Below are positions 18,101 through 29,178 of a stretch of 64,000 bases of DNA, piece by piece. Within the stretch, counting starts at the first letter, position 1, and each line of letters opens with the position of its first letter. A model generated the notes under the pieces. That model was not told where the DNA came from, made no database searches, and worked only from the letters and a program-made list of their open reading frames with translations. The position numbers were made by a program, and so were the translations under genes. Source of the DNA: Pseudomonas sp. CCI4.2 (lineage in GTDB: Bacteria > Pseudomonadota > Gammaproteobacteria > Pseudomonadales > Pseudomonadaceae); assembly GCF_034350045.1 (NCBI RefSeq), contig NZ_CP133781.1, forward strand, positions 2,820,001 to 2,884,000. The letters are read 5' to 3'.

Positions 18101-20884
18101 ATGGGCGAACTGGCCAAAGAAATCCTCCCGGTCAATATCGAAGACGAGCTGAAACAGTCCTACCTCGACTACGCGATGAGCGTCATCGTCGGTCGAGCAT
18201 TGCCTGATGCGCGCGACGGCTTGAAGCCCGTGCATCGGCGTGTACTGTTCGCAATGAGCGAATTGGGCAACGACTGGAACAAGCCGTACAAGAAATCTGC
18301 CCGTGTGGTCGGCGACGTTATCGGTAAGTATCACCCGCATGGCGACACGGCCGTTTACGACACGATCGTACGGATGGCGCAGCCATTCTCCTTGCGCTAC
18401 CTGCTGGTAGACGGTCAAGGCAACTTCGGCTCGGTTGACGGCGACAACGCTGCGGCCATGCGATACACCGAAGTGCGCATGACCAAGTTGGCCCATGAGC
18501 TGCTGGCCGACCTGCATAAAGAAACCGTGGATTGGGTGCCGAACTACGACGGCACCGAAATGATCCCTGCGGTCATGCCGACCCGCATTCCCAACTTGTT
18601 GGTCAACGGCTCCAGCGGTATCGCCGTGGGCATGGCGACCAACATTCCGCCGCACAACCTCGGTGAAGTCATTGATGGTTGCCTGGCGCTGATCGATAAC
18701 GCTGACATCACCATTGATGAGCTGATGCAGTTCATCCCCGGTCCTGACTTCCCGACTGCTGCGATCATCAACGGTCGCGCCGGTATCGTCGAAGCCTATC
18801 GCACCGGCCGCGGGCGCATTTACATGCGTGCGCGCTCGATGATCGAAGACATCGACAAGGTCGGCGGTCGTCAGCAAATCGTTATCACTGAATTGCCTTA
18901 CCAGCTCAACAAAGCACGTCTGATCGAGAAGATCGCTGAGCTGGTCAAAGAGAAGAAGCTCGAAGGTATTACCGAACTGCGCGACGAGTCTGACAAAGAC
19001 GGTATGCGCGTCGTTATCGAGCTACGCCGTGGTGAAGTCCCTGAAGTTGTTTTGAACAACCTCTACGCCCAAACCCAGCTGCAAAGCGTTTTCGGTATCA
19101 ACATCGTTGCGTTGATCGATGGCCGGCCACGGATCCTGAACCTCAAGGACCTGCTGGAAGCTTTCGTTCGTCACCGCCGTGAAGTGGTTACCCGCCGTAC
19201 CGTTTTCGAGCTGCGTAAAGCCCGTGAACGGGGTCATTTGCTTGAAGGTCAAGCCGTTGCCTTGTCGAACATCGACCCGGTTATCGCGCTGATCAAGGCC
19301 TCGCCGACACCGGCTGAAGCCAAAGTGGCATTGATCGCGACGCCTTGGGAATCCAGTGCTGTTGTCGAAATGGTCGAACGTGCCGGCGCCGATTCTTGCC
19401 GCCCGGACAACCTTGACCCGCAATACGGTTTACGCGATGGCAAGTATTTCCTGTCGCCAGAACAGGCTCAGGCGATTCTTGAACTGCGCTTGCACCGTTT
19501 GACCGGTCTCGAACACGAAAAACTGCTGACCGAATATCAGGAAATCCTGACCCAGATCGGCGAGCTGCTGCGCATCCTCAACAGTGCCGAGCGTTTGATG
19601 GAAATCATCCGCGAAGAACTTGAGCTGATCCGCGCAGAATACGGCGATGTACGTCGCACCGAGATTCTCGATGCCCGTCTGGACCTGACCCTGGGCGACT
19701 TGATCACCGAAGAAGAGCGGGTTGTTACCATCTCTCACGGCGGCTATGCCAAGACCCAGCCATTGGCCGTCTACCAGGCTCAACGCCGTGGCGGTAAAGG
19801 TAAGTCGGCTACCGGCGTCAAGGATGAGGACTACATCGCGCACCTGCTGGTCGCCAACAGCCACACCACGTTGTTGATGTTCTCCAGCAAGGGCAAGGTT
19901 TACTGGCTCAAGACTTACGAAATTCCGGAAGCGTCCCGCGCTGCCCGTGGTCGTCCGTTGGTCAACCTGCTGCCGCTGAGTGAGGGTGAGTACATCACCA
20001 CCATGCTGCCGGTAGACATGGAAGCCATGCGCAAGAAATCCGAAGAAGAAGGCGGTGACGATGTCATCACCGTGGAATCGGACGACACCGCGACTGACGA
20101 AACCGAAGAAGATCGCAAAGCACGTATCAAGGCCGAAGACCGGAAGAAGGCGCCGTTCATCTTCATGTCGACCGCCAATGGTACGGTGAAGAAAACCCCG
20201 CTGGTGCAATTCAGCCGTCAACGCAGTGTTGGCCTGATCGCACTGGAGCTGGACGAAGGTGACATCCTGATTTCTGCCGCTATCACCGATGGCGAGCGAG
20301 AAGTCATGTTGTTCTCGGACGGCGGCAAGGTCACGCGCTTTAAAGAGTCCGACGTTCGCGCTATGGGCCGTACCGCTCGCGGTGTGCGCGGCATGCGTCT
20401 GCCAGAAGGTCAGAAACTGATCTCGATGTTGATCCCGGAGGAAGGCAGTCAGATCCTGACGGCCTCCGAACGTGGTTTCGGCAAGCGCACCGCGATTACC
20501 GAGTTCCCAGAGTACAAACGGGGCGGGCAGGGCGTTATCGCCATGGTCAGCAACGAGCGTAACGGCCGTCTGGTCGGCGCGGTACAAGTGCTCGATGGCG
20601 AAGAAATCATGTTGATTTCCGACCAGGGCACCTTGGTTCGCACCCGTGTCGATGAAGTTTCAAGTCTGGGGCGTAACACCCAGGGCGTGACCCTGATCAA
20701 GTTGGCCAGCGACGAAAAACTGGTGGGCCTTGAGCGGGTTCAGGAACCTTCAGAAGTTGAAGGTGAAGAACTCGAAGGTGAAGAGCTTGATGGCGAAGTG
20801 CTCGAAGCTGACGATGATTTGATCGTACCGGACGCTGATGAAGCGTCCGATACCTTGCAAGGCGATACCCCAGAAGAAGAGTAA
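18101..20884 (+). CDS. gyrA: DNA gyrase subunit A
   Basis: A 927-residue type II topoisomerase A subunit that, with GyrB, introduces negative supercoils. The catalytic tyrosine is in M-R-Y-T-E-V-R, near residue 122. The quinolone-resistance region reads [10 protein letters not shown] with Thr83 and Asp87, the Pseudomonas wild-type residues, so no target resistance is visible. The C-terminal domain has the GyrA box Q-R-R-G-G-K-G and ends in a long acidic tail. I start at M-G-E-L-A-K-E; the ORF extends 27 codons upstream without family similarity. Confidence 0.97.
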   Translation: MGELAKEILPVNIEDELKQSYLDYAMSVIVGRALPDARDGLKPVHRRVLFAMSELGNDWNKPYKKSARVVGDVIGKYHPHGDTAVYDTIVRMAQPFSLRYLLVDGQGNFGSVDGDNAAAMRYTEVRMTKLAHELLADLHKETVDWVPNYDGTEMIPAVMPTRIPNLLVNGSSGIAVGMATNIPPHNLGEVIDGCLALIDNADITIDELMQFIPGPDFPTAAIINGRAGIVEAYRTGRGRIYMRARSMIEDIDKVGGRQQIVITELPYQLNKARLIEKIAELVKEKKLEGITELRDESDKDGMRVVIELRRGEVPEVVLNNLYAQTQLQSVFGINIVALIDGRPRILNLKDLLEAFVRHRREVVTRRTVFELRKARERGHLLEGQAVALSNIDPVIALIKASPTPAEAKVALIATPWESSAVVEMVERAGADSCRPDNLDPQYGLRDGKYFLSPEQAQAILELRLHRLTGLEHEKLLTEYQEILTQIGELLRILNSAERLMEIIREELELIRAEYGDVRRTEILDARLDLTLGDLITEEERVVTISHGGYAKTQPLAVYQAQRRGGKGKSATGVKDEDYIAHLLVANSHTTLLMFSSKGKVYWLKTYEIPEASRAARGRPLVNLLPLSEGEYITTMLPVDMEAMRKKSEEEGGDDVITVESDDTATDETEEDRKARIKAEDRKKAPFIFMSTANGTVKKTPLVQFSRQRSVGLIALELDEGDILISAAITDGEREVMLFSDGGKVTRFKESDVRAMGRTARGVRGMRLPEGQKLISMLIPEEGSQILTASERGFGKRTAITEFPEYKRGGQGVIAMVSNERNGRLVGAVQVLDGEEIMLISDQGTLVRTRVDEVSSLGRNTQGVTLIKLASDEKLVGLERVQEPSEVEGEELEGEELDGEVLEADDDLIVPDADEASDTLQGDTPEEE

Positions 20885-20893
20885 TGCGATACC

Positions 20894-20982
20894 TGTAGGA
20901 GCGGGCTTGCTCGCGATCAGCCGCGGTGCGGTCTCAAATCGGGACCGCCTCGCGATCCATCGCGAGCAAGCCCGCTCCTACA
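20894..20982. repeat. REPIN with perfect 24-base arms
   Basis: TGTAGGAGCGGGCTTGCTCG and four further bases are repeated exactly as the inverse complement at 20959-20982. The roughly 40-base spacer is GC-rich and includes GGTCTCAAATCGGGACC-like sequence able to fold. It lies between gyrA and serC and could act as a transcript end or mRNA stabiliser. Confidence 0.9.
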
Positions 20983-21013
20983 ATTGAACTGCGATCTCCT
21001 GTCCCACATGACC

Positions 21014-21037
21014 CTGTGGGAGCAGGCTTGCCTGCGA
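21014..21037. repeat. Single REP unit
   Basis: CTGTGGGAGCAGGCTTGCCT followed by GCGA is a related but distinct REP core, 30 bases after the REPIN and 40 bases before serC. Confidence 0.7.
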
Positions 21038-21076
21038 ATGGTTTGATACAGACCCAAGCCTTTGACGAGAGTGGAT

Positions 21077-22162
21077 ATGAGCAAGCGAGCTTTTAACTTC
21101 TGCGCAGGTCCTGCCGCGCTCCCTGAAGCTGTTCTGCTGCGCGCCCAGGCGGAACTGTTGGACTGGCATGGCAAAGGCCTGTCTGTCATGGAAATGAGTC
21201 ATCGCAGCGATGAATTCGTCTCCATTGCCAACAAGGCCGAGCAAGATCTGCGCGACCTTCTGAACGTTCCCTCGAACTATAAAGTGTTGTTCCTGCAAGG
21301 CGGCGCAAGCCAGCAATTTGCACAAATTCCGCTGAACCTGCTGCCTGAAGACGCCACCGCCGATTACATTGACACCGGTATCTGGTCGCAGAAAGCAATC
21401 GAAGAAGCTTCGCGCTTCGGCAACGTCAACGTCGCCGCCAGTGCCAAGCCTTACGACTATTTCGCTATTCCGGGTCAGAACGAGTGGAAGTTGTCCAAAG
21501 ACGCTGCCTACGTTCACTACGCACCCAATGAAACCATCGGTGGTCTGGAGTTTGACTGGATTCCCGAGACTGGTGATGTTCCGCTGGTGGCGGACATGTC
21601 CTCGGACATCCTGTCGCGGCCGGTAGACGTCTCCAAGTTCGGCATGATCTACGCTGGCGCACAAAAGAACATCGGTCCTAGCGGTATCGTCGTCGTGATC
21701 ATTCGCGAAGACTTGCTCGGGCGTGCCCGTTCGATCTGCCCGACGATGCTCAACTACAAAGTCGCCGCCGATAACGCGTCTATGTACAACACACCGCCCA
21801 CCTTGTCTTGGTACCTGTCGGGTCTGGTATTCGAATGGCTCAAGGAGCAGGGCGGCGTCGATGCCATGGGCAAACGCAATGACCTCAAGCAGCGCACGCT
21901 GTACGATTTCATCGACGCCAGTGGGCTGTACAGCAACCCGATCAACAAAACCGATCGCTCGTGGATGAACGTGCCGTTCCGCTTGGCCGATGACCGTCTG
22001 GACAAGCCATTCCTGATCGGCGCCGAGGCGCGCAGCCTGCTCAATCTCAAGGGCCATCGTTCGGTGGGCGGCATGCGTGCCTCCATCTATAACGCCGTTG
22101 ATATCCACGGGGTCAATGCCTTGGTGGATTACATGGCAGAGTTCGAGAAGGAACACGGCTAA
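21077..22162 (+). CDS. serC: Phosphoserine aminotransferase SerC
   Basis: A 361-residue PLP enzyme that makes 3-phosphoserine (serine pathway) and also serves in pyridoxine synthesis. The PLP lysine lies in Y-A-G-A-Q-K-N-I-G-P-S-G. The N-terminus N-F-C-A-G-P-A-A-L-P is typical. The ATG with GAGAGTGG upstream is preferred to a TTG five codons earlier. Its stop overlaps the pheA start by one base (TAATG), so the genes are translationally coupled. Confidence 0.96.
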   Translation: MSKRAFNFCAGPAALPEAVLLRAQAELLDWHGKGLSVMEMSHRSDEFVSIANKAEQDLRDLLNVPSNYKVLFLQGGASQQFAQIPLNLLPEDATADYIDTGIWSQKAIEEASRFGNVNVAASAKPYDYFAIPGQNEWKLSKDAAYVHYAPNETIGGLEFDWIPETGDVPLVADMSSDILSRPVDVSKFGMIYAGAQKNIGPSGIVVVIIREDLLGRARSICPTMLNYKVAADNASMYNTPPTLSWYLSGLVFEWLKEQGGVDAMGKRNDLKQRTLYDFIDASGLYSNPINKTDRSWMNVPFRLADDRLDKPFLIGAEARSLLNLKGHRSVGGMRASIYNAVDIHGVNALVDYMAEFEKEHG

Positions 22163-23256
22163 TGTCTGAACAAGAACTCAAGGCGCTGCGGATACGCATC
22201 GACAGCCTGGACGAACAAGTCCTGGAGCTGATCAGTGAGCGTGCCCGCTGTGCGCAAGAAGTTGCACGGGTGAAAATGGCCTCGCTGGCGGAAGGCGAAG
22301 TGCCGGTTTTCTATCGTCCAGAACGCGAAGCGCAAGTGCTCAAGCGCGTGATGGAACGCAACAAAGGGCCGCTGGGCAACGAGGAAATGGCGCGTTTGTT
22401 CCGCGAAATCATGTCCTCCTGCCTGGCGCTTGAGCAGCCGTTGAAAGTCTCTTACCTCGGTCCGGAAGGCACCTTCACCCAAGCCGCGGCGATGAAGCAC
22501 TTTGGTCACGCAGTGATCAGCTTGCCGATGGCGGCTATCGATGAAGTGTTCCGCGAAGTCGCAGCCGGTGCGGTGAATTTTGGCGTGGTACCGGTGGAAA
22601 ACTCCACCGAAGGCGCGGTCAATCACACCCTCGACAGCTTCCTCGAACACGACATGGTGATCTGTGGCGAAGTCGAGTTGCGTATCCACCATCATTTGTT
22701 GATCGGTGAAAACACCAAGACCGACAGCATCAGCCGCATCTATTCCCACGCTCAGTCCCTGGCCCAGTGCCGCAAGTGGCTGGACGCGCATTACCCGAAT
22801 GTCGAGCGTATAGCGGTTGCCAGTAACGCCGAAGCCGCCAAACGGGTGAAGGGTGAGTGGAGTTCGGCCGCGATTGCCGGCGATATGGCCGCTGGACTGT
22901 ATGGCCTGACGCGTATCGCCGAAAAAATCGAAGACCGTCCGGACAACGCCACGCGTTTCCTGATCATTGGCAGTCAAGAAGTGCCGCCTACGGGCGACGA
23001 CAAGACCTCGATTATCGTTTCGATGAGCAACAAGCCTGGTGCGTTGCATGAGTTGTTGGTGCCATTCCATCAGAACGGCATTGACCTGACGCGCATCGAG
23101 ACTCGACCTTCACGCAGCGGTAAATGGACCTACGTGTTCTTTATCGACTTCGTGGGTCATCACCGCGACCCACTGATCAAGGCCGTGCTGGAACAGATCA
23201 GTCAGGAAGCAGTGGCGCTCAAAGTGCTCGGCTCATACCCGAAAGCGGTTCTTTAA
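22162..23256 (+). CDS. pheA: Chorismate mutase/prephenate dehydratase PheA
   Basis: A 364-residue bifunctional enzyme of phenylalanine synthesis. An N-terminal AroQ-type mutase (residues 1-90, I-D-S-L-D-E-Q-V-L-E-L) precedes the dehydratase domain (Y-L-G-P-E-G-T-F-T-Q). A C-terminal ACT domain carries the regulatory E-T-R-P-S motif (I-E-T-R-P-S-R) and a G-A-L-H-E-L loop, so feedback inhibition by phenylalanine is expected. It lies in the serC-pheA-hisC-tyrA/aroA-cmk operon. Confidence 0.96.
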   Translation: MSEQELKALRIRIDSLDEQVLELISERARCAQEVARVKMASLAEGEVPVFYRPEREAQVLKRVMERNKGPLGNEEMARLFREIMSSCLALEQPLKVSYLGPEGTFTQAAAMKHFGHAVISLPMAAIDEVFREVAAGAVNFGVVPVENSTEGAVNHTLDSFLEHDMVICGEVELRIHHHLLIGENTKTDSISRIYSHAQSLAQCRKWLDAHYPNVERIAVASNAEAAKRVKGEWSSAAIAGDMAAGLYGLTRIAEKIEDRPDNATRFLIIGSQEVPPTGDDKTSIIVSMSNKPGALHELLVPFHQNGIDLTRIETRPSRSGKWTYVFFIDFVGHHRDPLIKAVLEQISQEAVALKVLGSYPKAVL

Positions 23257-23268
23257 AGGGGTAGTGAC

Positions 23269-24381
23269 ATGAGCGGCGACTTCCTTGCCCTGGCACAGCC
23301 GGGCGTGCAAAAACTTTCACCCTACGTCCCGGGAAAGCCTGTAGACGAATTGGCGCGTGAGCTGAACATCGCCCCGGCCAGCATCATTAAGCTGGCCAGT
23401 AACGAAAACCCGCTGGGCGCGAGCCCAAAGGTGTTGGCGGCGATTCACCGCGAGTTAGCCGAGCTGACGCGCTACCCGGACGGCAACGGTTTCAACCTTA
23501 AAGCGCAACTGTCTGAGCGCTGTGGCGTGCAGGCCAATCAAGTGACGTTGGGCAATGGCTCCAACGACATCCTTGAGTTGGTCGCCCGTGCTTACTTGGC
23601 GCCGGGGTTAAACGCGGTGTTCAGTGAGCACGCGTTTGCGATTTATCCCATCGTCACCCAGGCGGTAGGTGCTGACGCTCACGTCGCGCCCGCCAAAGAC
23701 TGGGGCCATGACCTGCCTGCCATGCTGGCTGCTATTGATAGCAACACCCGTGTCGTATTTATCGCTAACCCAAATAACCCCACCGGCACCTGGTTCGGTC
23801 CGAGCGCCTTGGCTGATTTCCTCGCCGACGTTCCGGCAAACGTGTTGGTTGTGCTGGATGAGGCCTACATCGAGTACGCCGCCGGCACAGATTTGCCAAA
23901 CGGCCTGGATTATTTGGCGCAGTACCCCAATTTGCTGGTCTCGCGCACGTTTTCCAAAGCCTACGGCTTGGCATCGTTGCGCGTTGGATACGGGCTATCG
24001 TCGCCTGCGGTTGCGGACGTACTCAATCGCGTCCGCCAGCCGTTCAACGTGAACAGCCTTGCACTGGCTGCCGCGTGCGCCGCGTTGGACGATGTCGAGT
24101 ACGTGGCCCAAAGCCGTCGCCTGAACGAAGTGGGCATGCACCTGTTGGAGCAAGGATTGCGCGAGCTGGGCTTGAGCTGGATTGCGTCAAAAGCCAACTT
24201 CCTCGCCGTCGACCTCGGTCGTGAAGGTGCCTCGGTGTATCAGGGGTTGCTCAATGAAGGCGTGATCGTGCGTCCGATCGGTGGTTATGGCATGCCTAAC
24301 CACCTGCGGGTGAGCATTGGATTGCCAAGCGAAAACCTGCGTTTTCTCGACGCGCTGGCGAAGGTTCTGGCGCGTGGTTGA
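23269..24381 (+). CDS. hisC: Histidinol-phosphate/aromatic aminotransferase HisC
   Basis: A 370-residue class II PLP aminotransferase with the PLP lysine in S-R-T-F-S-K-A-Y-G-L-A-S-L-R-V-G. N-P-N-N-P-T-G and D-E-A-Y-I-E-Y are the usual cofactor motifs. In this position among aromatic genes the pseudomonad HisC paralogue may also act on phenylpyruvate and hydroxyphenylpyruvate; that is inference from context. AAAGGGG precedes the start, 12 bases after pheA. Confidence 0.93.
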   Translation: MSGDFLALAQPGVQKLSPYVPGKPVDELARELNIAPASIIKLASNENPLGASPKVLAAIHRELAELTRYPDGNGFNLKAQLSERCGVQANQVTLGNGSNDILELVARAYLAPGLNAVFSEHAFAIYPIVTQAVGADAHVAPAKDWGHDLPAMLAAIDSNTRVVFIANPNNPTGTWFGPSALADFLADVPANVLVVLDEAYIEYAAGTDLPNGLDYLAQYPNLLVSRTFSKAYGLASLRVGYGLSSPAVADVLNRVRQPFNVNSLALAAACAALDDVEYVAQSRRLNEVGMHLLEQGLRELGLSWIASKANFLAVDLGREGASVYQGLLNEGVIVRPIGGYGMPNHLRVSIGLPSENLRFLDALAKVLARG

Positions 24382-26632
24382 TGTCATATCAGTGCAATCA
24401 GCCCGGCCTATGATCGGTCGCCTAGTGGTGATCGGCCTCGGTTTGATCGGCGGTTCGTTTGCCAAAGGGCTGCGGGAGAGCGGGCTGTGCGGCGAAGTCG
24501 TTGGCGTCGATCTGGATCCGCGCTCCCGCCTACTGGCGGTTGAGCTGGGTGTTGTAGATCGCTGCGAGGAGGACATTGCTGCCGCTTGTCGCGGCGCTGA
24601 CGTGATCATGCTCGCTGTGCCTATTCTGGCGATGGAAAAACTGCTGACGTTGTTGGCTCGCTTCGAACTCGGTGATGCGGTGTTGACCGATGTCGGCAGC
24701 GCCAAAGGCAATGTGGTGCGTGCGGCGCGGCTGGCGTTTGGTGAATGTCCTGTGCGGTTCGTGCCGGGGCATCCGATTGCCGGGTCTGAGCAGAGCGGGG
24801 TGGAAGCTTCCAATGCCCAGTTGTTCCGTCGGCATAAAGTGATTTTGACGCCGTTGGCCGATACTGACCCGACGGCTTTGGCCCTGGTCGACCGACTGTG
24901 GTCGGAGCTGGGGGCAGACGTCGAGCACATGCAGGTTGAGCGCCACGACGAAGTGTTGGCCGCCACCAGTCATTTGCCGCATTTGCTGGCGTTTGGTTTG
25001 GTCGATTCGCTGGCCAAACGCAACGAGAACCTGGACATCTTTCGATACGCAGCGGGCGGTTTCCGCGATTTCACAAGGATCGCCGGGAGTGATCCGGTGA
25101 TGTGGCACGACATCTTCCTCGCCAATCGCGAGGCGGTGTTACGCACATTAGATACATTTCGCAGCGACCTCGACGCCTTGCGCGACGCGGTCGATGCAGG
25201 GGATGGGCACCAATTGTTGGGCGTTTTCACCCGCGCCCGTGTTGCTCGCGAGCATTTCAGTAAAATCCTGGCCCGTCGGGCCTATGTGGACGCTATGAAC
25301 TCCAACGACCTGATTTTCCTGGCTAACCCTGGTGGACGCGTTTCCGGACGTATCCGAGTGCCAGGCGACAAATCAATTTCTCACCGCTCGATCATGCTCG
25401 GCTCACTGGCTGAAGGCACGACCGAAGTCGAAGGCTTCCTCGAAGGAGAGGACGCGCTGGCAACCCTGCAAGCGTTCCGTGACATGGGCGTGGTCATCGA
25501 AGGCCCGAACCATGGTCGCGTGACCATTCACGGTGTTGGCCTACACGGGCTGAAAGCGGCTCCCGGCCCGATCTATCTGGGTAACTCCGGCACCTCGATG
25601 CGCCTATTGTCGGGTTTGCTTGCAGCACAGAGCTTCGACAGCACATTGACCGGCGACGCATCGCTGTCCAAGCGTCCGATGAACCGAGTGGCCAATCCTT
25701 TGCGGGAAATGGGCGCAGTAATCGAGACCGCTGCCGAAGGTCGTCCACCGATGACCATCCGTGGCGGCAAGCGTCTGACTGGCTTGACTTACACCATGCC
25801 AATGGCGAGTGCGCAGGTTAAATCCTGCTTGTTACTGGCAGGGCTGTACGCCGAAGGTCAGACCCGTGTAACTGAGCCTGCGCCGACCCGCGATCACACC
25901 GAACGCATGCTGCGTGGCTTTGGCTACCCCGTCAGCACCCAGGGCAGCACTGCGTCGGTTGAATCCGGCCATACGCTGACCGCTACCCACATCGAAGTGC
26001 CGGCGGATATTTCGTCGGCTGCGTTCTTTTTGGTCGCGGCGTCTATTGCCGAGGACTCGGACTTGTTGCTGGAGCACGTCGGCATCAACCCGACCCGTAC
26101 TGGTGTCATCGACATTCTTCGTTTGATGGGGGCTGACATCACGCTTGAAAATCAGCGTGAAGTTGGCGGCGAGCCTGTAGCGGACTTGCGCGTACGCTCG
26201 GCGAAACTTAAAGGTATCGACATTCCTGAAGAGCTGGTGCCCTTGGCTATCGACGAATTCCCGGTGCTGTTCGTTGCGGCGGCCTGCGCCGACGGACGGA
26301 CCGTTCTGCGTGGCGCGGAAGAATTGCGCGTCAAAGAGTCGGACCGCATTCAAGTGATGGCCGATGGTTTGCTCGCGTTGGGCGTTCAAGCCGAACCGAC
26401 ACCGGACGGCATTATCATTGATGGCGCCGGTTCCGGCGCCGTAGCGTTCAGCGGCGGTGAAGTCAACGGTCACGGCGACCACCGTATCGCCATGGCTTTC
26501 AGTGTTGCCTCTTTGCGCGCATCGGCACCGATCCGCATTCATGACTGCGCCAACGTCGCCACGTCTTTCCCCAACTTCCTTGCACTGTGTGCGCAAGTCG
26601 GCATGCGAGTAGCACAAGAGGCACAGTCGTGA
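24374..26632 (+). CDS. tyrA-aroA: TyrA-AroA fusion: prephenate dehydrogenase/EPSP synthase
   Basis: A fusion of about 752 residues. Residues 1-300 form prephenate dehydrogenase ([13 protein letters not shown] motif) and residues of about 308-752 form EPSP synthase ([23 protein letters not shown]). The first makes hydroxyphenylpyruvate for tyrosine; the second makes the chorismate precursor EPSP. The fusion is typical of Pseudomonas and relatives. The start is uncertain: a GTG overlapping the hisC end by eight bases has AAGG upstream and is used here; an ATG at 24410 has no clear ribosome site. The cmk start overlaps the stop (GTGA). Confidence 0.93.
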   Translation: MVDVISVQSARPMIGRLVVIGLGLIGGSFAKGLRESGLCGEVVGVDLDPRSRLLAVELGVVDRCEEDIAAACRGADVIMLAVPILAMEKLLTLLARFELGDAVLTDVGSAKGNVVRAARLAFGECPVRFVPGHPIAGSEQSGVEASNAQLFRRHKVILTPLADTDPTALALVDRLWSELGADVEHMQVERHDEVLAATSHLPHLLAFGLVDSLAKRNENLDIFRYAAGGFRDFTRIAGSDPVMWHDIFLANREAVLRTLDTFRSDLDALRDAVDAGDGHQLLGVFTRARVAREHFSKILARRAYVDAMNSNDLIFLANPGGRVSGRIRVPGDKSISHRSIMLGSLAEGTTEVEGFLEGEDALATLQAFRDMGVVIEGPNHGRVTIHGVGLHGLKAAPGPIYLGNSGTSMRLLSGLLAAQSFDSTLTGDASLSKRPMNRVANPLREMGAVIETAAEGRPPMTIRGGKRLTGLTYTMPMASAQVKSCLLLAGLYAEGQTRVTEPAPTRDHTERMLRGFGYPVSTQGSTASVESGHTLTATHIEVPADISSAAFFLVAASIAEDSDLLLEHVGINPTRTGVIDILRLMGADITLENQREVGGEPVADLRVRSAKLKGIDIPEELVPLAIDEFPVLFVAAACADGRTVLRGAEELRVKESDRIQVMADGLLALGVQAEPTPDGIIIDGAGSGAVAFSGGEVNGHGDHRIAMAFSVASLRASAPIRIHDCANVATSFPNFLALCAQVGMRVAQEAQS

Positions 26633-27318
26633 AGGTTCAGCCTCCAGTTATTACAATCGACGGACCTAGCGGCTCCGGCAAAGGCACCGTGGCGGGCAAA
26701 TTAGCCAAGCACCTGGGCTGGTGTCTGCTCGATTCCGGGGCGCTTTATCGCCTGTTGGCCTTTGCGGCGCGCAACCACGGCGTCGACCTGACCAACGAAG
26801 AAGCATTGAAGTTACTGGCCGCTCATCTGGACGTCCAGTTCAACGCAGGCAACGATGACCACGGGCAACGCATTACCCTTGAAGGCGAAGACGTTACCCA
26901 CGCCATCCGCAATGAACAGATCGGCAACGGTGCCTCGCAAGTCGCGTCACTGCCGGCCGTGCGCGACGCATTGCTCCAGCGCCAGCGTGCTTTTCTGGAG
27001 GCTCCGGGCTTGGTAGCGGACGGCCGTGACATGGGCACCGTGGTATTTCCGGATGCTCCGCTGAAGATTTTTCTGACGGCCACACCCGAGGAGCGTGCAC
27101 GTCGCCGTTACTTGCAGTTGAAGGCCAAGGGTGATGATGTTAGTCTGTCGAGTCTGCTAGATGAGATATGTGCACGCGATGAGCGTGACACCCAGCGTGC
27201 GGTAGCCCCGCTTAAACCGGCGCATGACGCCATACAGCTGGATTCCACCGAATTATCGATTGAGCAGGTGTTGGAACGCATCTTGAGTGAAGTCGCGATT
27301 CGCGATATCGCCGGATGA
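26629..27318 (+). CDS. cmk: Cytidylate kinase
   Basis: A 229-residue CMP/dCMP kinase with P-loop G-P-S-G-S-G-K-G-T and the [11 protein letters not shown] nucleotide site. The GTG start overlaps the tyrA-aroA stop (GTGA), has AGAGG upstream and gives the standard family N-terminus; a start 14 codons earlier does not. It is the last gene before a hairpin that separates it from rpsA. Confidence 0.95.
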   Translation: MKVQPPVITIDGPSGSGKGTVAGKLAKHLGWCLLDSGALYRLLAFAARNHGVDLTNEEALKLLAAHLDVQFNAGNDDHGQRITLEGEDVTHAIRNEQIGNGASQVASLPAVRDALLQRQRAFLEAPGLVADGRDMGTVVFPDAPLKIFLTATPEERARRRYLQLKAKGDDVSLSSLLDEICARDERDTQRAVAPLKPAHDAIQLDSTELSIEQVLERILSEVAIRDIAG

Positions 27319-27324
27319 CAAGAA

Positions 27325-27366
27325 GAAGCGTGTGGGAGACCAGTCATAGTCCCACAGGCTTCTTTT
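27325..27366 (+). terminator. Hairpin between cmk and rpsA
   Basis: GAAGCGTGTGGGA pairs with TCCCACAGGCTTC (12 of 13 positions) and is followed by TTTT. It has the form of a rho-independent terminator that would end or attenuate the serC-cmk transcript before rpsA. Confidence 0.7.
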
Positions 27367-27440
27367 ACTTGAACGAAACCCACGTTGTCTGGAATGTGGC
27401 AGATGGGCGTATTCTTCGCCCTTGATCAACAGGAATTAAA

Positions 27441-29132
27441 ATGAGCGAAAGCTTTGCAGAACTTTTTGAAGAAAGCCTAAAGACCCTCAACCTTCAGGCC
27501 GGTTCGATCATCACCGCGATCATCGTTGATATCGATTACCAGGCTGGATGGGTGACGGTTCACGCCGGTCTCAAATCTGAAGGCCTCATCCCGCTAGAGC
27601 AGTTCCATAACGATGCTGGCGAGCTGACCATCAAGATCGGCGACGAAGTGCACGTTGCACTGGACGCGGTCGAAGATGGCTTTGGCGAAACCAAGCTGTC
27701 CCGCGAAAAAGCCAAGCGTGCTGAGTGCTGGATCGTTCTGGAAGCGGCTTTCGCAGCTGAAGAAGTGGTCAAGGGCGTTATCAACGGTAAGGTTAAAGGC
27801 GGCTTCACTGTCGACGTTAACGGCATCCGTGCGTTCCTGCCTGGTTCTCTGGTTGACGTACGCCCAGTGCGTGACACGACTCACCTGGAAGGCAAAGAAC
27901 TCGAATTCAAGGTCATCAAACTCGACCAGAAACGCAACAACGTTGTCGTTTCTCGCCGTAGCGTCCTTGAAGCTGAGAACAGCGCTGAGCGTGAAGCTCT
28001 GCTGGAATCCTTGCAGGAAGGCCAACAAGTCAAAGGTATCGTCAAAAACCTCACCGATTACGGCGCATTCGTCGATCTGGGTGGCGTCGATGGCCTGCTG
28101 CACATTACCGACATGGCTTGGAAGCGTATCAAGCATCCATCGGAAATCGTCAATGTTGGCGATGAGATCGATGTAAAAGTCCTGAAGTACGATCGCGAAC
28201 GCAATCGTGTTTCCTTGGGTCTGAAGCAGTTGGGCGAAGATCCATGGGTCGCTATCAAAGCTCGCTACCCAGAAGGCACTCGCGTTACCGCCCGTGTTAC
28301 CAACCTGACCGACTACGGCTGCTTCGCTGAGCTGGAAGAAGGCGTTGAAGGCCTGGTACACGTTTCCGAAATGGACTGGACCAACAAAAACATCCACCCT
28401 TCAAAAGTCGTACAAGTTGGCGACGAAGTGGAAGTTATGGTTCTGGACATCGACGAAGAGCGTCGTCGTATCTCCCTCGGCATCAAGCAGTGCAAATCTA
28501 ACCCATGGGAAGATTTCTCTGGCCAGTTCAACAAGGGCGATAAAATCTCCGGCACCATCAAGTCGATCACCGATTTCGGTATCTTCATTGGTCTGGACGG
28601 CGGCATCGACGGCCTGGTTCATCTGTCCGATATCTCTTGGAACGAAGTGGGCGAAGAAGCCGTACGTCGCTTCAAGAAGGGCGACGAGCTCGACACCGTC
28701 ATCCTGTCTGTTGATCCAGAGCGCGAACGCATCTCGCTCGGTATCAAGCAGCTGGAAAGCGATCCGTTCTCTGAGTACGTGATGGTCAACGACAAAGGCG
28801 CTATCGTTCGCGGTATCGTTAAAGAAGTTGACGCCAAAGGCGCCATCATCACTCTGGCCGACGACATCGAAGCTACTCTGAAAGCCTCCGAAATCAGCCG
28901 TGACCGCGTTGAAGACGCGCGTAACGTTCTGAAAGAAGGCGAAGAAGTTGAAGCCAAGATCATCAGTGTTGATCGCAAGAGCCGCGTAATCCAATTGTCT
29001 ATCAAGTCGAAAGACGTTGAAGACGAGAAGGAAGCAATCCAAAGCCTGCGCACTAAGCCAGAAGCTGCGGAAAGCACAGGTCCTACCACCATTGGTGACC
29101 TGCTTCGCGCACAAATGGAAAAACAGAACTAA
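27441..29132 (+). CDS. rpsA: 30S ribosomal protein S1
   Basis: A 563-residue protein with six S1 (OB-fold) RNA-binding repeats, each marked by G-x-V and D-Y/F-G-x-F segments (for example [10 protein letters not shown] and [10 protein letters not shown]). It brings mRNAs to the 30S subunit and is essential. AGGAATTAAA precedes the ATG. A strong terminator follows. Confidence 0.98.
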   Translation: MSESFAELFEESLKTLNLQAGSIITAIIVDIDYQAGWVTVHAGLKSEGLIPLEQFHNDAGELTIKIGDEVHVALDAVEDGFGETKLSREKAKRAECWIVLEAAFAAEEVVKGVINGKVKGGFTVDVNGIRAFLPGSLVDVRPVRDTTHLEGKELEFKVIKLDQKRNNVVVSRRSVLEAENSAEREALLESLQEGQQVKGIVKNLTDYGAFVDLGGVDGLLHITDMAWKRIKHPSEIVNVGDEIDVKVLKYDRERNRVSLGLKQLGEDPWVAIKARYPEGTRVTARVTNLTDYGCFAELEEGVEGLVHVSEMDWTNKNIHPSKVVQVGDEVEVMVLDIDEERRRISLGIKQCKSNPWEDFSGQFNKGDKISGTIKSITDFGIFIGLDGGIDGLVHLSDISWNEVGEEAVRRFKKGDELDTVILSVDPERERISLGIKQLESDPFSEYVMVNDKGAIVRGIVKEVDAKGAIITLADDIEATLKASEISRDRVEDARNVLKEGEEVEAKIISVDRKSRVIQLSIKSKDVEDEKEAIQSLRTKPEAAESTGPTTIGDLLRAQMEKQN

Positions 29133-29154
29133 GTTCTGATTAACCATAGAAAAA

Positions 29155-29178
29155 GGGCGACTTCGGTCGCCCTTTTTT
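29155..29178 (+). terminator. Rho-independent terminator after rpsA
   Basis: GGGCGAC and GTCGCCC form a seven-base stem with a TTCG tetraloop, followed directly by six T. Textbook intrinsic terminator 22 bases after the rpsA stop. Confidence 0.95.

Noticed and set aside
18347..18361. Possible quinolone-resistance change in gyrA
   Set aside because: Thr83 and Asp87 are the normal Pseudomonas residues.
18074..20587. Long minus-strand ORFs (267, 133 and 385 codons) opposite gyrA
   Set aside because: Codon-bias shadows of gyrA; no recognisable domains or ribosome sites.
20978..22156. 392-codon minus-strand ORF opposite serC
   Set aside because: Lies wholly antisense to serC, whose PLP site and length are normal.
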